64,000 bases of DNA from an uncultured Alphaproteobacteria bacterium (GTDB lineage Bacteria > Pseudomonadota > Alphaproteobacteria > Geminicoccales > Geminicoccaceae): contig CALKJU010000039.1 in assembly GCA_937995535.1 (NCBI GenBank), positions 1-64,000 of the forward strand, given 5' to 3'. This document shows, one piece after another, positions 57,266-64,000 of the stretch. The notes under the pieces are model-generated. The model had not been told where the DNA came from and did not search any database. It saw nothing but the letters and a program-made list of their open reading frames with translations. A program made the translations under genes and the position numbers. How positions within the stretch are numbered: the stretch's first letter is position 1; each line of letters opens with the position of its first letter.

Positions 57266-57705
57266 GCGAGACGACGCGTCCCGCGGTCGAGGCTGTGGCA
57301 GCGGCGATGTGGGCCGAGGACCGAGCGAGTCGCGGCCTCGGCATGGAGCTCCTGGAGGTCGGCGAACGACGAGCCAAGCTCGCGATGCGGATCGGCGAGG
57401 CGATGGTCAACGGCCACGGCATCGCCCACGGTGGCTTCATCTTCAGCCTCGCCGACAGCGCCTTCGCCTTCGCCTGCAATTGGACCGGTGAGGTGACCGT
57501 GGCGGCACACTGCCAGATCACCTATCTCCGCCCGGCGAAGCTCGGCCAGCGGCTGATCGCCGAGGCGGAGGAGACCTTCCGCGAGGGCAGGAACGGCATC
57601 ACCGACGTCCGCGTCCGCGCCGAGAACGGTGAGACCATCGCCATGTTCCGCGGCCACTCGCGGACCATCGGTGGCCGCATTCTTCCGTCGGAGAAAGACG
57701 CATGA
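57262..57705 (+). CDS. paaI: phenylacetyl-CoA pathway thioesterase PaaI
   Basis: The 147-residue hotdog thioesterase has GHGIAHGGFIFSLADSAFAF, the PaaI active-site helix with the catalytic aspartate. It hydrolyses stalled ring-hydroxylated CoA esters and frees CoA. ATGA overlaps on both sides (paaG, paaK). Confidence 0.95.
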   Translation: MSETTRPAVEAVAAAMWAEDRASRGLGMELLEVGERRAKLAMRIGEAMVNGHGIAHGGFIFSLADSAFAFACNWTGEVTVAAHCQITYLRPAKLGQRLIAEAEETFREGRNGITDVRVRAENGETIAMFRGHSRTIGGRILPSEKDA

Positions 57706-59030
57706 GCAGGACCGGGCGGCTCGGGGCGGCGCCGCCTCCGGATCTCCTCGACGCTGCCGAGCGGGCGAGCATCGACGAACTGCGCGCCATGCAGCTCGAG
57801 CGGCTGAAGGCGACGCTGCACCGCGTCTGGGACCACGTGCCCTACTATCGAGAGAAGTTCCGGGCCCACGGTGTCCATCCGAACGATCTCCGCGCGCTCG
57901 AGGATCTGCGGAAATTCCCATTCACGACCAAGCAGGATCTACGGGCGACCTATCCCTTCGGCCTCCTCGCCGTCCCGCGTCACGAGGTCGTCCGCGTGCA
58001 TGCCTCCTCGGGCACCACCGGTAAGCCGACCGTCGTGGGCTACACGAGGAACGACATCGAGATCTGGGCGGAGGTCGTGGCCCGTTCGATCCGCGCCTCG
58101 GGCGGCCGCCCTGGCATGGTCGTCCACGTCGCCTATGGCTACGGCCTGTTCACGGGCGGCCTCGGCGCGCACTACGGAGCCGAGCGGCTGGGCTGCACCG
58201 TGATCCCGGTCTCGGGCGGCATGACCGAACGGCAGGTCCTCCTGATCGAGGACCTCAAGCCCGACATCATCATGGTAACGCCCTCCTACATGCTGGCGAT
58301 CCTCGACGAGTTCCACCGGCAGGGCAAAGACCCGCGCGCCTGCTCGCTGAGGATCGGCATCTTCGGCGCCGAGCCCTGGACCGATCCGATGCGTGGCGAG
58401 ATCGAAGAGAGCTTCGACATGCATGCGGTCGACATCTACGGGCTGTCGGAGGTGATCGGTCCCGGGGTCGCCAACGAGTGCGTCGAGACCAAGGACGGTC
58501 TGCACGTCTGGGAGGACCACTTCTATCCTGAGATCATCGACCCGGCGACCGGCGAGGTGCTGCCCGAGGGCTCGTTCGGCGAGCTCGTCTTCACCAGCCT
58601 CACCAAGGAGGCGATGCCGGTGATCCGCTACCGCACCCGTGACCTCACCCGGCTGATGCCCGGCACGGCACGCCCGTCGATGCGGCGAGCCCAGAAGATC
58701 ACCGGCCGCAGCGACGACATGCTGATCATCCGCGGCGTCAACCTGTTCCCCTCGCAGATCGAGGAGCAGATCCTGGCGACCGATGGCCTCGCCCCGCACT
58801 ACGAGCTCAAGGTGACGCGCGAAGGCCGCCTCGATCAGCTCACCGTACGGGTCGAGGCGGCCCCCAAGGCCGCCGCGCACGAAGCCCGAACGATCCTCGC
58901 CGAGCGGTTCGCCCATCACGTCAAGAGCGTGATCGGCGTGACCTGTGCGGTCGAGGTGGTCGATCCGGGAGCGATCGAGCGCTCGATCGGCAAGGCCAGA
59001 CGGATCGTCGATCTGCGTCCCAAGGACTGA
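57702..59030 (+). CDS. paaK: phenylacetate-CoA ligase
   Basis: This AMP-forming enzyme starts the pathway by making phenylacetyl-CoA. The 442 residues contain the P-loop SSGTTGKPTVVGYT, YGLSEVIGPGVANEC, a RYRTRDLTRL motif and GRSDDMLIIRGVNLFPSQIE. The ATG overlaps the paaI stop. Confidence 0.96.
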   Translation: MSRTGRLGAAPPPDLLDAAERASIDELRAMQLERLKATLHRVWDHVPYYREKFRAHGVHPNDLRALEDLRKFPFTTKQDLRATYPFGLLAVPRHEVVRVHASSGTTGKPTVVGYTRNDIEIWAEVVARSIRASGGRPGMVVHVAYGYGLFTGGLGAHYGAERLGCTVIPVSGGMTERQVLLIEDLKPDIIMVTPSYMLAILDEFHRQGKDPRACSLRIGIFGAEPWTDPMRGEIEESFDMHAVDIYGLSEVIGPGVANECVETKDGLHVWEDHFYPEIIDPATGEVLPEGSFGELVFTSLTKEAMPVIRYRTRDLTRLMPGTARPSMRRAQKITGRSDDMLIIRGVNLFPSQIEEQILATDGLAPHYELKVTREGRLDQLTVRVEAAPKAAAHEARTILAERFAHHVKSVIGVTCAVEVVDPGAIERSIGKARRIVDLRPKD

Positions 59031-59035
59031 GCCGG

Positions 59036-59683
59036 GTGGGACGACCCCGTTCGACCGACTACGAGGTCAAGCGCAGACGCATCCTCGAGGTCGCCGCGCC
59101 GCTCTTCGCTCGGCACGGCTACGACCGGACCTCGCTCGCCATGATCGGGGCGGCAGCCGGTGTCGCGAAGTCGCTGGTCTATCACTACTACCGCGACAAG
59201 GACGCGGTCCTCGGAGATCTCCTACGCCGCCATCTCACCGAGCTTTTGACCGCGGTCGAGGCCGCTGCCGCGGCCGACGAGCGCCCCGCCGATCGTCGGC
59301 TGGCGGACATGGCGATCGCGCTCCTCGAGCACTATCGCGACGCCGATGCCGAGCACGAGGTGCAGATCGCGCACCTGAAGCTCCTGCCTGAGCCCGTACG
59401 CGAGGAACTATGGGCGCTCGAGCGGCGGCTCGTAGCCCTGTTCACCGACGCACTGCTCGATTCCGTGCCGGGCCTCGCCGGCGACCGGCGGCACCTCAAG
59501 CCGCTCGTCATGAGCCTGTTCGGGATGCTCAACTGGGCGTTCCTCTGGTTCCGCGAGGACGGCCCCCTGGATCGGCGTGCCTACGCCGAGCTTTCCACCC
59601 GACTGGTCCTCGGCGGAGGGCACGCGATCGCAGCGGAGCGCGCCGCACCCGCGTCTCGAGCGCTCGCTCAGGTGGCGTCGTAG
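59036..59683 (+). CDS. TetR/AcrR family regulator of the paa genes
   Basis: The GTG start lies 5 bp after paaK. The helix-turn-helix region is MIGAAAGVAKSLVYHYYRDK in the standard N-terminal position, and 215 residues is usual for TetR. Co-transcription with paaGIK suggests a PaaR-type repressor released by phenylacetyl-CoA, which is inference. Its 3' end overlaps the convergent paaE by 16 bp. Confidence 0.9.
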   Translation: MGRPRSTDYEVKRRRILEVAAPLFARHGYDRTSLAMIGAAAGVAKSLVYHYYRDKDAVLGDLLRRHLTELLTAVEAAAAADERPADRRLADMAIALLEHYRDADAEHEVQIAHLKLLPEPVREELWALERRLVALFTDALLDSVPGLAGDRRHLKPLVMSLFGMLNWAFLWFREDGPLDRRAYAELSTRLVLGGGHAIAAERAAPASRALAQVAS

Positions 59684-60753
59684 TCGACCACGAGGCGATA
59701 GCTCTTCGGCCGGCTCTGACAGGTGAGCACGTAGCCGGCTTCGAGCTCCCAGTCGCGCAGCGAGTAATTGTGGTCCATGGCGACCTCGCCCTGGTCGAGC
59801 CTGGCACGGCAGGTGCAGCACATGCCGGCGCGGCACGACCACGGAGCGTCGATCCCGGCGCGCAGGACCGCTTCGAGGACGGTCTCGCCCTCGGCCATGG
59901 CGATTTCGCGCGTGATCCCGTCGAGCGTGACGCGGAGCCGGGCCGCCGCCGTGGTGTCGGCTGCCGCAGGTGCGCTGCGCCGCGCTGGCGGGGTCCCATC
60001 AGCCGGGACGAAGCGCTCGATGTGGATGCGCTCCGCGGGCACGCCGAACGCGGCGAGCGCTGCCGAGGCCTCCTCCGGCATCCTGGATGGACCGCAGATA
60101 TAGACCGCATCGACCGTCGGTGGCGGAGCGAGGCGCGGCAGCAGGGTTTCGAGATGGGACCGGTCGATCCGGCCATGGAGGATCGGCAGCTCCGAGGCCT
60201 CGCGTGACAGAAGATGGACCAGCGCGAGGCGGCCGAGATGGCGGTCCTTGAGGTCTTCGAGCGCGCTCTTGAACATAATGTCATCACGCGTGCGGTTGCC
60301 GTAGAGCAGCACGAATTGCGAGCGCGGCTCGCTGCGCAGGAGGGCGGTGGCGATCGCGAGGATCGGCGTGATACCCGAGCCGGCGGCGAGCGCCAGCACC
60401 GTGCGGGCCCGCGCCGAATCAGGAACGAGCGTGAAGCCGCCCTCGGGCGGCAGCGCCTCGAGCGTGTCGCCCGGCGCGAGTTCCTCGTTCGCCCAGGTCG
60501 AGAAGCGTCCGCCGGGCACCCGCTTGATCCCGACCCGCAACACGCCCTCGGCGGGATCGGCACAGATCGAATAGCTCCGCCGCACCTCCTCGCCCCCGAT
60601 CGTTCGCCGCAAGGTGAGATGCTGGCCGGGGAGGAAGCGGAACCGCTCGATTGCCTCGGATTGCGGGGCAAGGGTGACCGCCACGGAGTCGGCCGTCAGC
60701 CGCTCGATCGCGGTCACGAGCAGCGGATGGAAGCGCGCGCGGCCGTCGGTCAT
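59668..60753 (-). CDS. paaE: ring 1,2-phenylacetyl-CoA epoxidase reductase subunit
   Basis: The 361 residues have an FAD domain (RRSYSICADP), an NADP domain (LALAAGSGITPILAI, LLYGNRTRDDIMFK) and a C-terminal plant-type 2Fe-2S ferredoxin domain (CRAGMCCTCRAR, then a distal cysteine in VLTCQSR). It passes electrons from NADPH to the PaaA di-iron site. It is the last gene of paaABCDE. Confidence 0.95.
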   Translation of the reverse strand: MTDGRARFHPLLVTAIERLTADSVAVTLAPQSEAIERFRFLPGQHLTLRRTIGGEEVRRSYSICADPAEGVLRVGIKRVPGGRFSTWANEELAPGDTLEALPPEGGFTLVPDSARARTVLALAAGSGITPILAIATALLRSEPRSQFVLLYGNRTRDDIMFKSALEDLKDRHLGRLALVHLLSREASELPILHGRIDRSHLETLLPRLAPPPTVDAVYICGPSRMPEEASAALAAFGVPAERIHIERFVPADGTPPARRSAPAAADTTAAARLRVTLDGITREIAMAEGETVLEAVLRAGIDAPWSCRAGMCCTCRARLDQGEVAMDHNYSLRDWELEAGYVLTCQSRPKSYRLVVDYDAT

Positions 60754-60790
60754 GGCTCGCCCGCCTCGTTGCCCCGCGGATCCGGCGGCC

Positions 60791-61276
60791 TCACAAGCAC
60801 TTGAAGCGCTCGAAGGGCTCGCGGCAGCTCCGGCAGCGCCAGAGCGACTTGCAAGGCGTCGAGCCGAACACCGAAATCACCTCGGTCGCCTCGCTGCCGC
60901 AGCGCGGGCAGACGACCGCGTCCTCTCGGGCCCGGCACGGCTGCGGTGGTGCGATCCCGTTGCATGCGAGTGCTCGGCGGCCCTCCGGCGTGATCCAGTC
61001 CGTCGTCCAGGCCGGGCTCAGCACCAGGTTGACGCGGGGATTCCCGCAGCCGGCGGCCTCGACCGCGCGGGCGACCTCCCCGGCGATCACCGGAGTGGCG
61101 GGACAACCGGAGTAGGTCGGCGACAGGTCGACCTCGACGACGCCGTCGGGGGCCACCCGCACACCGCGAACCATGCCGAGGTCGGCGATCGAGACGAACG
61201 GGATCTCGGGATCGGGGACGGCCGAGACGGCCGCGATCGCCCGCTCGAGCTCTTCGGGTCCAGGGGTGGTCACCAC
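60791..61276 (-). CDS. paaD: phenylacetyl-CoA epoxidase maturation protein PaaD
   Basis: An N-terminal DUF59/MIP18 domain (VPDPEIPFVSIADLGMVRGV, SPTYSGCPATPVI) is joined to a C-terminal zinc ribbon (CPRCGSEATEVI, STPCKSLWRCRSCREPF). It is thought to assist metal-centre assembly of the epoxidase. The start is GTG at 61276 or 61273, the latter overlapping the paaC stop. Confidence 0.93.
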   Translation of the reverse strand: MVTTPGPEELERAIAAVSAVPDPEIPFVSIADLGMVRGVRVAPDGVVEVDLSPTYSGCPATPVIAGEVARAVEAAGCGNPRVNLVLSPAWTTDWITPEGRRALACNGIAPPQPCRAREDAVVCPRCGSEATEVISVFGSTPCKSLWRCRSCREPFERFKCL

Positions 61277-62040
61277 ACCGCTCCGGGATAGGCCCGCTGA
61301 AGATGCTGCATGACCGCGAGCAGATGGCCGAGATGCTCGGTATGGACGCCCCGAAGCCCGCCGGATTGCATCCAGGTGCCGGGGGGTCGGGCGAGGCCCG
61401 CCTCGTCGACCAACCGGTCGATAGTCTGCTCGAAGACCGGCCGGATCGTCTCGGGATCAGGACCGATCCCTGCCTCGATCATCGCCTCGCCGACCGGGTC
61501 GACCTCAAACAGCTCGCCCGTGTAACTCCAAAGCGCATCGAGCGCGTCGACCGTGCGTCTTCGGCTCTCCTCCGTGCCATCGCCGAGCCGGACCAGCCAG
61601 GCCCCGCTGTGCCGCAGATGGTAGGCGACCTCCTTCTCCGCCTTGCCGGCGATGGCCGCCAGGGCGCGGTCGGTCGAGCCCTGCGCACGCTGCCAGAAGG
61701 GGTGGAAGAAGGCCGACAGCAACGCCTGGCGGACGATCGTGAAGGCGAAGTCGCCCCGCGGCAGCTCGGTGATCAGCAGGTTGCGGAACTGCGGCGCGTC
61801 GCGCCGATAGGCGAGGTCGTCCTCGCGCCACTCGTTCCCGTCCACGGCGGCCGCGTGCTCGTAGAGAAGCCGCGCCTGGCCCAGCAGATCGAGGGCGACG
61901 TTGGTGAGCGCCAAGTCCTCCTCGAGCATCGGCGCGTGACCACACCACTCGGAGAGTCGGTGCGCGTTGATCAGCGCGCTGTCGGCAAGCCGCAGCAGAT
62001 AGGCGAGATGCGGCGTCTCCTCGAGTTGGATGGTCGTCAC
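61270..62040 (-). CDS. paaC: phenylacetyl-CoA epoxidase structural subunit PaaC
   Basis: The GTG start at 62040 gives TTIQLEETPHLAYLLRLADS and 256 residues. The ferritin-like helices include HRLSEWCGHAPMLEEDLALT and GVHTEHLGHLLAVMQHLQRA. PaaC supports PaaA as the non-catalytic partner of the epoxidase core. Confidence 0.95.
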   Translation of the reverse strand: MTTIQLEETPHLAYLLRLADSALINAHRLSEWCGHAPMLEEDLALTNVALDLLGQARLLYEHAAAVDGNEWREDDLAYRRDAPQFRNLLITELPRGDFAFTIVRQALLSAFFHPFWQRAQGSTDRALAAIAGKAEKEVAYHLRHSGAWLVRLGDGTEESRRRTVDALDALWSYTGELFEVDPVGEAMIEAGIGPDPETIRPVFEQTIDRLVDEAGLARPPGTWMQSGGLRGVHTEHLGHLLAVMQHLQRAYPGAVW

Positions 62041-62068
62041 CTGCGCCCTCCTCGGTCGTGGCGACGGC

Positions 62069-62365
62069 TCACATATGCCCGACTTCTTCGGGAATGTCGT
62101 AGAAGCTCGGATGGCGGTAGATCTTCGAGGCCGTAGGCTCGAAGAGCGACCCCTTCTCAGCCGGGTCGGAGGCGGTGATCGCCGAGGACGGTACGACCCA
62201 GATCGACAGCCCCTCGCCGCGCCGGGTGTAGGTGTCGCGCGCCGCGTCCAGCGCAAGTCCCGCATCCGGCGCGTGGACCGAGCCTACATGGCGATGCGCA
62301 AGCCCGGTCCGCGAGCGGATGAAGACTTCCCAGAGTGGCATCGGCTGCTCGGCCATCATCATCAC
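62069..62365 (-). CDS. paaB: phenylacetyl-CoA epoxidase subunit PaaB
   Basis: The 98 residues with [20 protein letters not shown] and SIYR-type C-terminus ([19 protein letters not shown]) are typical of PaaB, a small bridging subunit. Its start (GTG, then three ATG codons) overlaps the paaA stop. Confidence 0.95.
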   Translation of the reverse strand: MMMMAEQPMPLWEVFIRSRTGLAHRHVGSVHAPDAGLALDAARDTYTRRGEGLSIWVVPSSAITASDPAEKGSLFEPTASKIYRHPSFYDIPEEVGHM

Positions 62366-63363
62366 TCCGCGGCGATCTTCTGAGCCTGCTCGCGCAAGCG
62401 GCGCTTCTCGGCATGGACGAGCGCCGCCTCCCGGACCCAGGCACCCTCGGCGTGGGCCGTGCGGCGGGCGGCCATTCGTTCGCGGTTGCAGGGTCCGTAC
62501 CCCGCCAACACGCGCTTGAACTCGTCCCAGTCGATCGCGCCGAACCGCCAGTGACCCGTCGACTCGTCAAAGCGAAGCAACGGATCAGGGAAGGTCAGGC
62601 CGAGGTAGTGTCCCTGCGGCACTGTCGCGTCGACGAACTTCTGGCGGAGCTCGTCGTTGGTGAACCGCTTGATCTTCCAGCGCATCGACTGCTGGGTGTG
62701 CTGGCTCTCGGCGTCAGGTGGACCGAACATCATCAAGGATGGCCACCACCAGCGGTTCAACGCGTCCTGCGCCATCGCCTTCTGCTCGGCCGTGCCGCGG
62801 CACAGGGTGAGCATGATCTCATAGCCCTGGCGCTGGTGGAAGCTCTCCTCCTTGCAGATCCGGATCATCGCCCGGGCATAGGGCCCGTAAGAGGTCCGAC
62901 ACAGGGGGATCTGGTTCATGATCGCCGCGCCGTCGACCAGCCAGCCGATGCAGCCGATATCGGCCCAAGTGAGCGTCGGATAGTTGAAGATCGAGCTGTA
63001 TTTCGCCTTGCCGGTAAGAAGCTGTTCGCAGAGCTCTTCGCGGCTGACCCCGAGCGTCTCGGCCGCAGCATAGAGATAGAGCCCGTGGCCGCCCTCGTCT
63101 TGAACCTTGGCGAGGAGTGCCGCCTTGCGCCGGAGCGATGGGGCGCGCGTGATCCAGTTGCCCTCGGGCAGCATGCCCACGATCTCGGAATGGGCGTGCT
63201 GGCTGATCTGGCGCACGAGCGTGCGGCGATAGGCCTCGGGCATCCAGTCATTCGGCTCGATCCGCTCCTCGGCGTCGATGCGTGCCTCGAAAGCGGCGAC
63301 CTTCCCCGGGTCCTCAACCACCCGGGGGCCTTCGACCCGTTCGTTGAGCGCTTGGCTGTACAC
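62362..63363 (-). CDS. paaA: phenylacetyl-CoA epoxidase catalytic subunit PaaA
   Basis: The 333-residue di-iron oxygenase subunit has metal-ligand motifs [13 protein letters not shown] and [13 protein letters not shown], the paired ExxH signatures. The N-terminus [20 protein letters not shown] and the [20 protein letters not shown] stretch are diagnostic. It is the first gene of paaABCDE. A putative TetR operator lies 43 bp before the start codon. Confidence 0.97.
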   Translation of the reverse strand: MYSQALNERVEGPRVVEDPGKVAAFEARIDAEERIEPNDWMPEAYRRTLVRQISQHAHSEIVGMLPEGNWITRAPSLRRKAALLAKVQDEGGHGLYLYAAAETLGVSREELCEQLLTGKAKYSSIFNYPTLTWADIGCIGWLVDGAAIMNQIPLCRTSYGPYARAMIRICKEESFHQRQGYEIMLTLCRGTAEQKAMAQDALNRWWWPSLMMFGPPDAESQHTQQSMRWKIKRFTNDELRQKFVDATVPQGHYLGLTFPDPLLRFDESTGHWRFGAIDWDEFKRVLAGYGPCNRERMAARRTAHAEGAWVREAALVHAEKRRLREQAQKIAAE

Positions 63364-63405
63364 CGCTCGATCTCCCTGGCCACCTCCGACACCTTACAGC
63401 AAATC

Positions 63406-63418
63406 GACCTGTCGTTCA
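63406..63418 (-). promoter_or_regulatory. candidate TetR-type operator upstream of paaA
   Basis: On the minus strand TGAACGACAGGTC matches the TGAACG-N3-GGTC pattern of the paaN/paaG site at ten of ten defined positions. It overlaps the paaX stop codon and lies 43-55 bp before the paaA ATG. It suggests that the TetR protein also controls the epoxidase operon. Confidence 0.45.
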
Positions 63419-64000
63419 GCTCCTGTAAGACGTGCTCGCGGCTGCCGATCCCGGCAAGAGGTCGGCGAAGCGCCGCCGCAGTGCCGCGCCGGCTGGCGGC
63501 AACGGCCCGCGCTCGGTCGCGCCGTGGGCGTCGAGCCAAGCCTCCGACGGCTCCAGCAGACGGTGCCAGAGGCGAGCGCAGAGGACGCGGGCCGCGGGCT
63601 TCGGCCAGTCGCCGGGCAACAGCGGCGGTGGCAGGAGCGGGTCCTTGAGAACCGCCCGCCGATAGTCGTGGATCAAGAGAATCCGCCCGACCAGGGCGAC
63701 CGACGGCGAGACCGGCTCGGCGGTGTCCAGCGCGGGCTGCCAAGTCTCGAGAAAGCGTCTGTAGCGCGAGGCGATCGCGTCCAGCGGCCAAGCGAGGCGG
63801 GCCAGCGCCGGCCCCACCTCCGGCGCGGGTGCGGCTTCGAGTCGCAGAAGCCCAGGCAGCTCCGGCATCACGCGGCCATGCGGGGCGACGAACAACCCCG
63901 GCGAGAGGAGGGCGAAGCCTGCCGCTTCGAGGGCCAACCGGGCCCGCTCGCGCTCCGCCTCGTGCGCCAGCACGACAAGGACGAGTCCGCCGGGCTCGCG
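63416..64000 (-). CDS. paaX: PaaX-family transcriptional repressor, N-terminus beyond the window
   Basis: The frame is open to base 64000 and shows the last 194 residues or so. The middle part reads GGLVLVVLAHEAERERARLA, then LEAAGFALLSPGLFVAPHGR. The PaaX C-terminal domain follows, with SPSVALVGRILLIHDYRRAV and LKDPLLPPPLLPGDWP. The N-terminal winged helix is outside. PaaX represses paa genes and is released by phenylacetyl-CoA. It is 52 bp upstream of paaA on the same strand. Confidence 0.9.
   Translation of the reverse strand, partial: REPGGLVLVVLAHEAERERARLALEAAGFALLSPGLFVAPHGRVMPELPGLLRLEAAPAPEVGPALARLAWPLDAIASRYRRFLETWQPALDTAEPVSPSVALVGRILLIHDYRRAVLKDPLLPPPLLPGDWPKPAARVLCARLWHRLLEPSEAWLDAHGATERGPLPPAGAALRRRFADLLPGSAAASTSYRS

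Overview
The window is high-GC DNA, very probably the chromosome of an alphaproteobacterium of Rhodospirillales or Geminicoccaceae type. The markers are a PopZ homologue, bacterial homologues of the complex I subunits NDUFS4 and NDUFA12, DUF1244, DUF2948 and UPF0262 proteins, the murA-to-infA-maf-rng-yacG gene order, a B12-dependent ribonucleotide reductase and glnB-glnA. The lineage below class level is inference.

Layout. 1-2054: 3' part of an RTX (calcium-binding nonapeptide) protein gene, cut by the window edge. 2.3-6.6 kb: nitrogen block with glnB-glnA, a near-consensus sigma-54 promoter, tRNA-His and a second, degenerate glutamine-synthetase-like gene. 6.6-14 kb: thioesterase, parE, small membrane proteins, an isochorismatase/hydrolase/HMA operon, a DEAD-box helicase, an Lrp-type RAM protein, a Nudix hydrolase and an NDUFS4 homologue. 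14-18 kb: a PgaC-like glycosyltransferase and a PgaB-like deacetylase fused to a cytoplasmic zinc-ribbon domain. 18.3-22.4 kb: rimO, an FAD oxidoreductase, a VOC protein, a DsbA-family protein and an NDUFA12 homologue. 22.9-26.6 kb: nrdJ with two tandem terminators. 26.7-28.7 kb: an Lpp-like lipoprotein gene between two L,D-transpeptidase genes. 28.9-31.8 kb: N-formylglutamate amidohydrolase, DUF1244, a sirtuin directly behind two tRNAs, and a Pcm-like protein. 31.9-41.6 kb: tolC, popZ, a HerA-like ATPase, valS, an aminopeptidase, a thioesterase and three poorly known small genes. 41.6-49.5 kb: the murA cluster, interrupted by a second RTX gene fused to an ELW-type beta-propeller. 50.1-64 kb: a Liv-type ABC transporter operon headed by paaN, then paaG-paaI-paaK-tetR on the plus strand and paaX-paaABCDE on the minus strand.

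How the genes work together. The right end encodes the front part of aerobic phenylacetate degradation: PaaK activates phenylacetate to its CoA thioester, PaaABCDE epoxidises the ring, PaaG isomerises the epoxide, PaaI hydrolyses stalled thioesters and PaaN is the ALDH-family protein of the pathway. Two regulators are present, PaaX and a TetR protein. A shared TGAACG-N3-GGTC element lies in both the paaN/paaG and the paaA promoter regions. The ABC transporter behind paaN is a candidate aromatic-acid importer.

The most unusual items are the GS-like protein that lost several metal ligands but kept the adenylylation tyrosine, the Lpp/L,D-transpeptidase module, the PgaB-zinc-ribbon fusion, the RTX-propeller gene inside a housekeeping cluster, and cobB starting two bases after a tRNA 3' end.
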